9,323 bases of DNA from Bacteriovoracaceae bacterium UBA4573 (GCA_002387735.1 DGKJ01000077.1:1-9323), one strand, 5' to 3'; shown: positions 1-6,224, counted from the stretch's first letter. Numbers and translations are program-made. The notes: generated by a model not told the origin, from the sequence alone.

Positions 1-2
1 GC

Positions 3-104
3 ATCCAACGACTTGAAGAAATTGGCTGTTACGAGCAGATTGGGGGGGCGGCCGCTTTTGTGGAATACAAAGTGTTCCTGTTCGATGCCGACTTTAAGAT
101 TTAG
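3..104 (+). CDS. 3' end of an unidentified protein gene (partial)
   Basis: Reading frame 3 is open from the left edge to a TAG at 102-104 and gives the last 33 residues of a protein ending in FDADFKI. The peptide has ordinary amino-acid composition (LEEIGCYEQIGG, then AAAFVEYKVFLF), while frame 2 meets a stop almost at once; frame 1 stays open further but reads less like a protein end. The gene starts outside the window, so its product cannot be named. It converges on the regulator gene that ends at 168, with 63 bases between them and no clear terminator hairpin. A run of seven G lies at 42-48 inside the frame. It could also be a chance open frame, hence the moderate confidence. Confidence 0.45.
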   Translation: MQRLEEIGCYEQIGGAAAFVEYKVFLFDADFKI

Positions 105-167
105 TGAGTTGGACATGTTCTCCACCGCGATATTTTAGTTCTCGTTTTTATTGTCGCATGCCCGCCG

Positions 168-1088
168 CTATCTGGGCCACTCGAGTTTTCGAGGTGTAAA
201 AAAAATCAATAGTGTGTGATTTTTTGTGGTTTCATCGGACTTGTCGGGTTTGGTGTAGGGGAGCCGCGAAAATTCCCGTTCAATACCCGCAAGCTTTTCC
301 ATCATAAATTCTCTTTGCTTGGGTGATACGTAGCGATTCACGGTGGAGCGATGTGCGAGGCGATTGTTGATATTGTGCACGGTGAGTTCAGGCAAAGTCT
401 TTTCAAGCGCTCGCGTGACGATCGTTTGACGAACTTGGTCGAAGACTTCGTTTCTTGGCATATAAATAAATGGTGCCATTAACCGCACCCCGCGTTCGGT
501 TACCTCAATTCGTTTTTCATCGATCCAACGGCGAAGATGCCGTTCTATAAATATTTGTTTATCTTTTGATGTGCGAAAGCCCATGTCTTCGAGTTTAACT
601 GCGCGTGGGTGAATAATTGAAAGATGAATGAACATTTCCATCAAACGAGGTTCCTTGAGAATCGCATCACGTTCTGGGATTCCGAAAACCCAGGTATTTT
701 CGAATTCCTCTTGGTGCATGCGTGGATCAGTGGCAAGCACCAAGGCGGGATTGTTCTTCTCCGAGTCTCTACGGCCCTGTTGACTGCGTCGATCACGCAG
801 AAATGTTTCCGGCGAAAAAAGCGCTTTTAGGTCTTCTGTGGGCATTTGCACGCGGGCCCAAGTGGCGAAAGCGACTTTCTCATCTAGAGTGAGAAACGTA
901 CAAAGTTCTAGTAACGCTGCAGGCGAGGGGAGGGCAGCCCCCCGTTCGAAATCTGCATAGGCCGCATAGGAAAAAGAAAACTTTCCTTCTCGGTGCATCG
1001 CAAGGGCCGAGCGATACTTTTCGACTCGAGTACGAAAAAGCAGCTCTCCCAGCTCTTGATAAATGATGTCTTGTTTGCGGGCCCCCAT
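168..1088 (-). CDS. TIGR02147-like transcriptional regulator with N-terminal helix-turn-helix
   Basis: A predicted cytoplasmic DNA-binding protein of 306 residues. Residues about 10-68 look like an XRE-type helix-turn-helix: the stretch FSYAAYADFERGAALPSP (about 38-55) has the Y-x-x-F-E-x-G pattern of that fold's recognition and following helices. A polar linker (about 95-130) leads to a C-terminal region with WVFGIPERDAIL, a winged-helix-like segment (HPRAVKLEDMGFRTSKD), and the ending HTLLIFFTPR. This order matches TIGR02147/DUF4423-type regulators, which are abundant in Bdellovibrionota and Fibrobacteres; that match is from memory. The ligand and target genes are unknown. The ATG at 1086-1088 has no recognisable Shine-Dalgarno site, so the mRNA may be leaderless or weakly translated. 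An 8-bp inverted repeat lies just upstream and could be its own operator. The divergent histidine kinase gene begins 184 bases away. There is no HD or kinase motif, so this is not a response regulator. Confidence 0.75.
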   Translation of the reverse strand: MGARKQDIIYQELGELLFRTRVEKYRSALAMHREGKFSFSYAAYADFERGAALPSPAALLELCTFLTLDEKVAFATWARVQMPTEDLKALFSPETFLRDRRSQQGRRDSEKNNPALVLATDPRMHQEEFENTWVFGIPERDAILKEPRLMEMFIHLSIIHPRAVKLEDMGFRTSKDKQIFIERHLRRWIDEKRIEVTERGVRLMAPFIYMPRNEVFDQVRQTIVTRALEKTLPELTVHNINNRLAHRSTVNRYVSPKQREFMMEKLAGIEREFSRLPYTKPDKSDETTKNHTLLIFFTPRKLEWPR

Positions 1089-1096
1089 AGTGACTA

Positions 1097-1115
1097 TTTC
1101 GTCATTTTGACGAAA
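1097..1115. promoter_or_regulatory. Perfect inverted repeat, candidate operator
   Basis: TTTCGTCA and TGACGAAA form a perfect 8-bp inverted repeat around a 3-base TTT spacer. It sits 8 bases upstream of the regulator start codon and on the upstream side of the histidine kinase gene, and it overlaps a TTGACG that resembles a -35 box on the plus strand. Its size and symmetry fit a dimeric helix-turn-helix protein. Autoregulation by the adjacent regulator is inference. Confidence 0.45.
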
Positions 1116-1156
1116 ATTTTGAGTTTTTGGCTAAGATTTTCGCATTGGCTAGAAAT

Positions 1157-1184
1157 TCGACAGCTTTTTTTAGGTAGGTATGAA
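1157..1184 (+). promoter_or_regulatory. Candidate sigma70-type promoter for the histidine kinase gene
   Basis: TCGACA (1157-1162, five of six to the -35 consensus), a 16-base spacer, then TATGAA (1179-1184, four of six to the -10 consensus). It would give a 5' leader of about 80 bases before the ATG at 1273. No other pair in 1116-1272 looked better by eye. Prediction only. Confidence 0.3.
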
Positions 1185-1272
1185 AATTAATTCAAATATA
1201 TCAATGATTTAGACTGCGGAAAGTGCGGCCCAGAAATTGAAATAGAAGGAACCAACGAAGGGGACGCACACT

Positions 1273-1953
1273 ATGTTTAGCTCTGGAAATCGCTGTACCT
1301 GCAAGGCTACCGAAGTAAAACTCAAACAAATGACTCACGATTTGAGATCGCCGGTCGCGGCATTAGGGTTCTCGATAGAACACTTGCTAAGGGATTCTTG
1401 TTTTAGAGGTCCCGCCGAAAACGTAATGCGAGCGTCGCTCGAGCGAATACGCGCTATATTAGAGGACGCTCGAGTGGCCTGTTCTCGGAGCGCGACCGAC
1501 GTCGAATTAAATCAAGTGTTAGACCTAATCTCGCGAGAAAAGGAACAGGAATATCGTGGAAAGTTACGCGTGCGATTGGTCAACCGAAGGAGCGGCAAAA
1601 TCGAAATCAAAGCCCACAAAAGTGGACTCGAGCGGATGTTGTCGAACGTTCTGAATAATGCCGCGGAGGCACTAATTAATCAAAATCCGAAAAGCGAAGG
1701 GCCGTTGGTCGTTGGAATAGAGGTGGTCACTGAATCGAATCTGGTGGGTATTCGCGTGTCCGACGGTGGACCGGGTATGCCCGACGAAGTACTGGAGCGC
1801 CTCGGTAAAGTGCCAATAAGTTTTGGTAAGAAAGACGGAATGGGGCTGGGTCTTTATCACGCAGCGCAAACGCTACAAAGCTGGGGCGGCAGGCTCGAAG
1901 TTCAGTCGACAGACGCGGGAACCGACGTCACTTTGTGGGTTCCACGCGTCTAG
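1273..1953 (+). CDS. Sensorless soluble histidine kinase (HisKA-like plus HATPase_c)
   Basis: A 226-residue protein with all the parts of a histidine kinase catalytic core and little else. The H-box reads MTHDLRSPVAAL with the phospho-accepting histidine at residue 22. The N-box is LSNVLNNAAEAL (N125, N128, N129). The G1 box is VSDGGPGMP (163-170) and the G2 box is GMGLGL (189-194), followed by GGRLEV and a closing strand typical of HATPase_c domains. There is no signal peptide, membrane segment, PAS, GAF or receiver domain, so the sensing partner must be separate. The N-terminus has two nearby cysteines (C8, C10). The ATG is preceded by a purine-rich AAGGGGA at workable spacing. No response regulator is encoded in the window. 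The gene ends 10 bases before the convergent small membrane protein gene. The family call is firm; signal and partner are unknown. Confidence 0.88.
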   Translation: MFSSGNRCTCKATEVKLKQMTHDLRSPVAALGFSIEHLLRDSCFRGPAENVMRASLERIRAILEDARVACSRSATDVELNQVLDLISREKEQEYRGKLRVRLVNRRSGKIEIKAHKSGLERMLSNVLNNAAEALINQNPKSEGPLVVGIEVVTESNLVGIRVSDGGPGMPDEVLERLGKVPISFGKKDGMGLGLYHAAQTLQSWGGRLEVQSTDAGTDVTLWVPRV

Positions 1954-1963
1954 CGACAGAAAG

Positions 1964-2257
1964 TTACTGCGGTTGAACGATGTCTTTGTATTTAGCCCGC
2001 AATTGATTTCTTAATCCGTTGCGCCCAAAGATCACTCCCGTCGTAATTAAGGCGATGTGCAGGATCAAAAATCCAAGGTATCCGCGAAATTCATAGGTTT
2101 GGGACGCGAGGATTTCAGGCCACCCGATCCATTTTATCAAGTCGCCGCTTCGGTCCACTATTAGAATCACACTGACTGGTACTGTGAAAAAAGCAGCAGC
2201 TACAATTAGGCCATGTTTTTTGTTGTTGTTCGTTAGATCTTTAACAAGGTTATTCAT
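1964..2257 (-). CDS. Small two-helix inner-membrane protein, function unknown
   Basis: A 97-residue protein that I do not recognise. Two hydrophobic segments, about residues 16-34 (LIVAAAFFTVPVSVILIV) and about 58-77 (GYLGFLILHIALITTGVIFG), are separated by a short aromatic loop (about 35-57) containing WIGWPEIL. The ends are hydrophilic: the N-terminus carries Asn and Lys, and the C-terminus is basic (GRNGLRNQLRAKYKD). By the positive-inside rule both ends are probably cytoplasmic. The ATG at 2255-2257 has a strong AAGGAG site that overlaps the stop codon of the gene before it, leaving a 9-base gap. It is therefore the third and last gene of a minus-strand operon. No terminator hairpin is seen after the stop, which lies 10 bases from the convergent kinase gene. 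It might assist or protect against the exported protein encoded just upstream, but this is only a positional guess. Confidence 0.7.
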   Translation of the reverse strand: MNNLVKDLTNNNKKHGLIVAAAFFTVPVSVILIVDRSGDLIKWIGWPEILASQTYEFRGYLGFLILHIALITTGVIFGRNGLRNQLRAKYKDIVQPQ

Positions 2258-2266
2258 ATTTACTCC

Positions 2267-2788
2267 TTAAACTTTGTTCGGATCGCACTCGAGACCGTTT
2301 GCGATCATCGCTTCACAAATTTGTTGTTTAATCAGAGCACGATTTTTTTCTTCGCTGGCTTCGTCGTAACAATCTACTTTGTCTAATGCGAAATCAACAA
2401 ATTGAACCGCCACTGCAGCGCCCGCTATCACTGCTCCAAACGGAGCGACAATGGCACTGCACATCGCGATGACAGAGCCGGTCGCTATGGAAAGCTGAGC
2501 AATGCCGATGGCGAACTCCACCGTTTCTTTCGTTTTGCAGCTTAGTACCGCGCCGTCTGCCATGGGATCGGCGAATTCGAGCTCTAATACTTCTTCCATT
2601 GTCAGGTCGTAAGCGGATTGCGCTGATTTCGATTTTTTATCGCACTCCTTAATGTCGGTAACCACGAAGTGGGTCGTGCTGGTTTCGAATTCGTCACCTA
2701 ATTGAATGGTAGCGGCGCGCCCCGCGGATGGTACCGCAGTTAGCAGCAATACCGCTAGGATCGTTTTCATTGTTCGGAACTTCTTCAT
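2267..2788 (-). CDS. Exported six-cysteine protein with long hydrophobic core, function unknown
   Basis: A 173-residue protein. Residues 1-25 form a clear Sec signal peptide: basic MKKFRTMK, then a hydrophobic LAVLLLTAVP, then cleavage probably after GRA. The mature part begins with a polar region holding C49 and C84. A remarkable stretch of about 42 Gly/Ala/Ile/Val-rich residues (about 92-133, including TGSVIAMCSAIVAPFGAVIA) follows and could form a membrane hairpin. A polar C-terminus has C140, C158 and C168; with C110 this makes six cysteines, an even number compatible with disulfides in the periplasm. The start ATG overlaps the preceding TGA as ATGA, and AAGGAG lies upstream inside the preceding gene, so the two are translationally coupled. 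The hydrophobic hairpin recalls pore-forming or membrane-inserting small proteins, but no family is recognised and toxicity is not shown. Confidence 0.75.
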   Translation of the reverse strand: MKKFRTMKTILAVLLLTAVPSAGRAATIQLGDEFETSTTHFVVTDIKECDKKSKSAQSAYDLTMEEVLELEFADPMADGAVLSCKTKETVEFAIGIAQLSIATGSVIAMCSAIVAPFGAVIAGAAVAVQFVDFALDKVDCYDEASEEKNRALIKQQICEAMIANGLECDPNKV

Positions 2789-3546
2789 ATAGACTTCTCC
2801 TTAATGTTTTTTGAAATATCGGCATCGATAGCTTTAGCCAGTCCGTAAATTCTTTGAAGATCGCTATTCGCGACCGAGTGCTCGAGTTCTGCGACCAGTT
2901 TGGGGTCCAGAAATTTAAGAATGCGGTAGAGTTCGACACGGTCGGCGATGTCGGCTTTTCGGCCGAGTATCGAATTGACTTTGCCCGCTGAATTTTTAGT
3001 CGCTACGGGAGGCGTCGATAGGACTGAGAGTATGGCTCGAATACTCTCTTGTTTTATAGGTTCCGGTCCGCTTTGGACTGCGACTAATAGAATTTCAATC
3101 GCATCCATTCTTTTTTGAATAGCTTCCGCTTCAGCCTCATAGTTGTCTGAGCGAATGCGTAGTTCGAGTAATGTTTTTTTTGCTTGGACGACGAGATTAT
3201 TCGGGCCGCCCTTTTCGAGAATTTTTTCGAGATTTCTTAAGTCTTCGCGGCTTTTTAGCACCTTTCTAGCTAAGGAGAGGGCCGTTTTCTGGGCTTCCAT
3301 TGCCGGTAAAGGTTCTTTCCGGGAAGACTCGAGCGCAGCCGCACTAATACCGGTGTTTCGGTAGAGGTCGAGTTTGGGCGTCGATGGCGGGGCGATTCCC
3401 AGCGATTTATTCGACTGCCACTTTCCTATTCCAAAAACCACAGAAACAGCAGCGATTAAAATCAGTACGATTTTAAAGACCCGGGTTTTCGTTTTTAAGC
3501 CTGTTGTTTCAAACATACGAGAGGGGCAAAGCAATCTGAATGCCAA
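2785..3546 (-). CDS. Membrane-anchored helical envelope protein, function unknown
   Basis: A protein of 253 residues from the TTG at 3546, or 243 from the ATG at 3516. A single hydrophobic segment (about residues 24-40, VFKIVLILIAAVSVVFG) after a basic stretch (KTKTR) indicates an uncleaved anchor or a signal sequence, with the rest in the periplasm. The remainder is mainly helical and charged (about 78-250), with possible coiled coil around 84-150 and a Pro/Ser-rich linker at 50-60. I do not recognise a family. The TTG is chosen because GGGGGTGAG stands directly before it, whereas the ATG 30 bases downstream has only pyrimidine-rich sequence before it; the other operon genes have strong ribosome sites. 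It is the first gene of a three-gene minus-strand operon, overlaps the next gene by four bases, and is divergent from the Hint-domain gene. Confidence 0.72.
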   Translation of the reverse strand: MAFRLLCPSRMFETTGLKTKTRVFKIVLILIAAVSVVFGIGKWQSNKSLGIAPPSTPKLDLYRNTGISAAALESSRKEPLPAMEAQKTALSLARKVLKSREDLRNLEKILEKGGPNNLVVQAKKTLLELRIRSDNYEAEAEAIQKRMDAIEILLVAVQSGPEPIKQESIRAILSVLSTPPVATKNSAGKVNSILGRKADIADRVELYRILKFLDPKLVAELEHSVANSDLQRIYGLAKAIDADISKNIKEKSI

Positions 3547-3555
3547 CTCACCCCC
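3547..3555 (-). promoter_or_regulatory. Ribosome binding site deciding a TTG start
   Basis: On the minus strand GGGGG then TGAG precedes TTG (3544-3546). It matches the GGAGGTGA anti-16S core with one change, at slightly short spacing. The alternative ATG at 3514-3516 is preceded by GCCCCTCTCGT and lacks such a site. Confidence 0.4.
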
Positions 3556-3706
3556 ACCACAGAGGCGCCGACCGCCTGTTCGTAAATCCGTTTTTGCGGA
3601 CAGAGTTGTTCACATTTTCGAACAGTTCAGAACGATTCATTTGGGCGAAGACAGTAGCTTGGTTCGCGGCACGAATGTTGCTTTTTGGCGCCGACAGAAT
3701 TTAAAA

Positions 3707-3711
3707 AAAGG
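3707..3711 (+). promoter_or_regulatory. Ribosome binding site of the Hint-protein gene
   Basis: AAAGG followed by seven A bases before the ATG at 3719. It fixes the start at 3719: the open frame continues upstream to 3374, but there it runs antisense to the divergent operon and through its control region. Confidence 0.7.
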
Positions 3712-3718
3712 AAAAAAA

Positions 3719-4975
3719 ATGAACTTTAAAATCGTTACATTGATCGTAATTGCAGGTTTTGCAACGACTTCACTAGGCCACTCGATGGGAAAAAGTCGTT
3801 CGCATAAAAAGAAAGCCAACGCCGAGATTGCTCGACTAAAAAAGGAAAATGAAAAACTAGTCGAGGAGCAAAAACGTCTTAAGAAGAAAATCGCCAAAGA
3901 CAACGAAGAACGGCGTCGCATCACGGAACAGCACGAAGAAATTGAAAAACAACGTTTAACTTCTCTAGCACTGGTGAACGCCTGGAACGAGTCGAAAGGG
4001 AATTCCAATGCGGATTCCGCCGAATCGTTTAAGTGGAATCGTTCCCGATGTCAGGCCGAAGGGGATGACCTTCCAAACGACACGGCGTTGACCGGTGGGC
4101 GTTTTGCTTGGGTCAGGAAATGTTTGGGGGAACGGATCGCTTATTTTGGGGAAAAAGAAAAACATGCCAAACAGGCGCAGGACGGAATGGAGGTTGTGTA
4201 TAGATCAGAAGGTGTTCGTTTTCGCAGTCAGCTGTCCCTTCTTAATATATTTGAGAACGCCAAAGTCGACGGGCGTTATTTCTACCCACTCGTAGGAAAA
4301 ATTGTATTCACCGAAGAAGTTCAAGATGAAAAAATCGTTCCGCAATTTAGTATTGAAAATACCTACGACAACGGTGGTACCGAAGCAAGGTACGTAGCTC
4401 CCACATCTGAGTCGGCCGCCTGTGATTGGCCAGAAGGGTTTGGTCTGGCCGCGATGTGCGTTGGTGGTTGTTACACTCCCGAACAAATTGTTCTGTTTTC
4501 AGACGGATATAAGGAAATCGGAAGCGTGATAGGCGGCCCCGGCCTTGAACTCGTGACTGTTCATCGTGAGTCGACGAGCGATTCATTAAAGTTCACGATT
4601 ACACCACTGGAGGCGATGATTGCAAGTCTGCAGGAAGGGTGGAATTCGATTGTCGAAATTCAAACACTATCCGGAAAAATGTTACGCGTGACAGCGAATC
4701 ACCCCATGCTTACTGCCAAAGGCGTTATGGTACGCGCAGATCACCTGGGCGAGTCTGACCTTTTGGTAAATGAACAAGGCGAACCCGAGGCTATTTTGGC
4801 GATCGCAGCGGGCAACTATTACGGAAAAGTTTACAACGTGCAACCTGCGACCGGAGACTTGTTAGAAAACATCGTGGTCTCGAACGGGTTGTTGACGGGT
4901 AGTAACTATTATCAAAACGAAGGGGTTCAAAATTTGAATCGTCAGCTCCTTCGCCTCAATGTTCCTTCGCTGTAA
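3719..4975 (+). CDS. Exported coiled-coil protein with C-terminal Hint (hedgehog/intein) domain
   Basis: A 418-residue protein. Residues 1-20 are a signal peptide (MNFKIVTLIVIAGFATTSLG). Residues about 27-82 are very rich in Lys and Glu with heptad-like spacing, a likely coiled coil. Residues about 85-245 are an unrecognised domain with C111, C135, C235 and C247. A Hint domain runs from about 251 to 396: block A CYTPEQIVLFSDGYKEI with the candidate nucleophile C251; block B LRVTANHPMLT with H328; then a DHLGESDLLV strand; and a final YYGKVYNVQ...NIVVSNGLLTGSN block. Hint domains cleave the peptide bond before their first Cys, as in inteins, BIL domains and hedgehog proteins. The usual C-terminal His-Asn is absent (TGSN instead), so N-terminal cleavage without splicing is expected. 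No homing endonuclease insert fits in the short gap. First gene of the plus operon; the next gene starts 13 bases after its stop. Domain call is strong; biological role unknown. Confidence 0.82.
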   Translation: MNFKIVTLIVIAGFATTSLGHSMGKSRSHKKKANAEIARLKKENEKLVEEQKRLKKKIAKDNEERRRITEQHEEIEKQRLTSLALVNAWNESKGNSNADSAESFKWNRSRCQAEGDDLPNDTALTGGRFAWVRKCLGERIAYFGEKEKHAKQAQDGMEVVYRSEGVRFRSQLSLLNIFENAKVDGRYFYPLVGKIVFTEEVQDEKIVPQFSIENTYDNGGTEARYVAPTSESAACDWPEGFGLAAMCVGGCYTPEQIVLFSDGYKEIGSVIGGPGLELVTVHRESTSDSLKFTITPLEAMIASLQEGWNSIVEIQTLSGKMLRVTANHPMLTAKGVMVRADHLGESDLLVNEQGEPEAILAIAAGNYYGKVYNVQPATGDLLENIVVSNGLLTGSNYYQNEGVQNLNRQLLRLNVPSL

Positions 4976-4988
4976 TTAAGAGGAAAAA

Positions 4989-6224
4989 ATGAAAAATTAT
5001 TTAATCATGTCCGTAGCGATTCTTGCGGCCGTTCCCGCTCTTTTGAGTGGATGCAACCATCGTAATAGACAAAATGCAACACAATCACCATCGAGCGAAA
5101 CAAGTGCCGAGGGTCTTAGACCATTTTTTACGAACGACGCGGCCGGAAATATCTTGTATGGCCGAACTAGCTCAGCGCTATGTGCCCCGAGCGCCGATTT
5201 AGAGGCACTTTCCGATTCCGAAAAAGCGTTCTACTGCTTACGAAAAGCCTGCTCCTACTCCGGAGGAACCTTTCTTGAAGAAAAAAAGGAATGCCGCTGT
5301 GATGCGTTGCACGCGTTTCGTTCGGAGAACTCTACTGGTAGATGTCTGGAAAAAAAAGTTTTACGCGACCCGCAGTTTGGTGGGTTTCGAACGGGCGTAT
5401 CTCGTTTTTTCGATTCGAATGAAGTGGTGGAGGGGGGAACGATTATTCCGATCTGGGATTCCACACTCCCCCAGGAATCCGAGGAAATTTTTAGGCTCGG
5501 TATTGGGCTGTTGGCGGCGGATGTTAATTGGGGCGGCCGATCGATGGTGCAGTATTCCAAAAATGCACCGAACTTGGCTGAAACACTCGTCGCGGCCGCG
5601 TTCGCTTACCGACTTGATGGGGAATCAATGGCAAATCCAATCGCGACAGGAGCGATACCCCCAGCTCTCTGGGAAGGGAATATCCTATTTGTCGCCCCGG
5701 CCTTGGGAGCTGTGGAAGTCCTCGAGAGCCTCAAGGAAAATGACCGAATTGATTTTGAGTCGTTTAAGAAACCCCGCCGTATGGCTAATGACCCTACCTA
5801 TTCAGATTTCTTGAAAGGAATCGAAACCGCGTACAAGGTGTTTCGGAACACTGAAACCTTTGAGTTTACGGAATTTAAGCTGAAAGGACTAGCTGGGTGT
5901 GCCGAGAGTTGTTTATTGAAAATGCCATTGGAAATTATCGCCAGCGACGATCTAAATTCGTACCTTTTGGTTCGCTACGACTACGGGGCTATTTCGTATC
6001 AAGGAATTCACCTTTCCCAAACCGTTGGGGATATCACGAGACGTGCGGTTTTAGTTCTAAATGCAGCGAAAACAGTGTCTTTTTTGGATCTAATCGAAGC
6101 TCGGGCTGTTCCAAAAACGAGAAAAATCAATGAAGCACACGTTGTATTTGATCGTTACGGTAATTTGGTTACCAAAATGCAACGCCAAACGCTTAGGAGT
6201 GAGTATGAAAAGTCCTTGTGGTGA
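4989..6224 (+). CDS. Lipoprotein with EGF-like cysteine cluster, function unknown
   Basis: A 411-residue predicted lipoprotein. The signal sequence ends in the lipobox LSGC (19-22), so C22 should be lipidated; the next residue is Asn rather than Asp, which favours the outer membrane by the E. coli +2 rule, a rule that may not hold here. A linker rich in Ser, Thr and Gln leads to a cluster of six cysteines (C65, C83, C88, C102, C104, C119) whose CxC followed by GxC resembles EGF-like folds. The large remainder (about 125-411) is an unrecognised mixed alpha/beta domain with a further pair, C304 and C308. AAGAGG is placed before the ATG, 13 bases after the Hint-protein gene. Its end overlaps the next gene by 20 bases, so the three are probably one transcript. 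Runs of seven and eight A (5281-5287, 5350-5357) lie within the cysteine-cluster coding region. Confidence 0.8.
   Translation: MKNYLIMSVAILAAVPALLSGCNHRNRQNATQSPSSETSAEGLRPFFTNDAAGNILYGRTSSALCAPSADLEALSDSEKAFYCLRKACSYSGGTFLEEKKECRCDALHAFRSENSTGRCLEKKVLRDPQFGGFRTGVSRFFDSNEVVEGGTIIPIWDSTLPQESEEIFRLGIGLLAADVNWGGRSMVQYSKNAPNLAETLVAAAFAYRLDGESMANPIATGAIPPALWEGNILFVAPALGAVEVLESLKENDRIDFESFKKPRRMANDPTYSDFLKGIETAYKVFRNTETFEFTEFKLKGLAGCAESCLLKMPLEIIASDDLNSYLLVRYDYGAISYQGIHLSQTVGDITRRAVLVLNAAKTVSFLDLIEARAVPKTRKINEAHVVFDRYGNLVTKMQRQTLRSEYEKSLW
6195..6199 (+). promoter_or_regulatory. Ribosome binding site deciding the start of the third plus-operon gene
   Basis: AGGAG, five bases before the ATG at 6205. 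It lies inside the end of the lipoprotein gene and supports 6205 rather than the longer open frame from 6130, since translation from 6205 begins directly with a normal signal peptide. Confidence 0.75.

Larger units (their letters stand above)
3547..3718. promoter_or_regulatory. Shared divergent control region of the two exported-protein operons
   Basis: About 172 non-coding bases separate the start codons of the two divergent operons, so both promoters should lie here. No convincing sigma70 -35/-10 pair was found on either strand. The region contains a cluster of GTTC/GAAC elements: CTGTTCG (3576-3582), TTGTTCAC (3606-3613), CGAACAG (3619-3625), the palindrome GTTCAGAAC (3625-3633) and GGTTCG (3661-3666). 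It also holds two copies of GGCGCCGAC (3564-3572 and 3687-3695). The regulator, if any, is unknown. Confidence 0.5.

Noticed and set aside
1272..1953. Histidine kinase as a full two-component system with the regulator at 168-1088
   Set aside because: The regulator has no receiver domain or phospho-accepting Asp motif, so it is not a response regulator; adjacency alone is not evidence.
3619..3633. LexA/SOS box in the divergent region
   Set aside because: GAAC elements are separated by 6 bases and do not form CGAAC-N4-GTTCG or the N7 direct repeat of known LexA boxes.
3374..3718. N-terminal extension of the Hint-protein reading frame by 115 codons
   Set aside because: It is antisense to the divergent gene and crosses the shared control region. 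The ATG at 3719 has a ribosome site and begins with a proper signal peptide.
4469..4906. A true splicing intein in the Hint protein
   Set aside because: There is no terminal His-Asn followed by Cys, Ser or Thr and no extein that would resume a recognisable domain after it.
5275..5814. 179-codon open frame inside the lipoprotein gene
   Set aside because: It has arginine- and tryptophan-rich composition without domain character, and it lies entirely inside a gene with a clear lipobox and cysteine pattern. Considered only as a slippage product.
6130..6204. Earlier ATG at 6130 for the MACPF-like gene
   Set aside because: It would place a hydrophobic segment before a complete signal peptide and overlap the lipoprotein gene by 95 bases. 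AGGAG before 6205 gives the better start.
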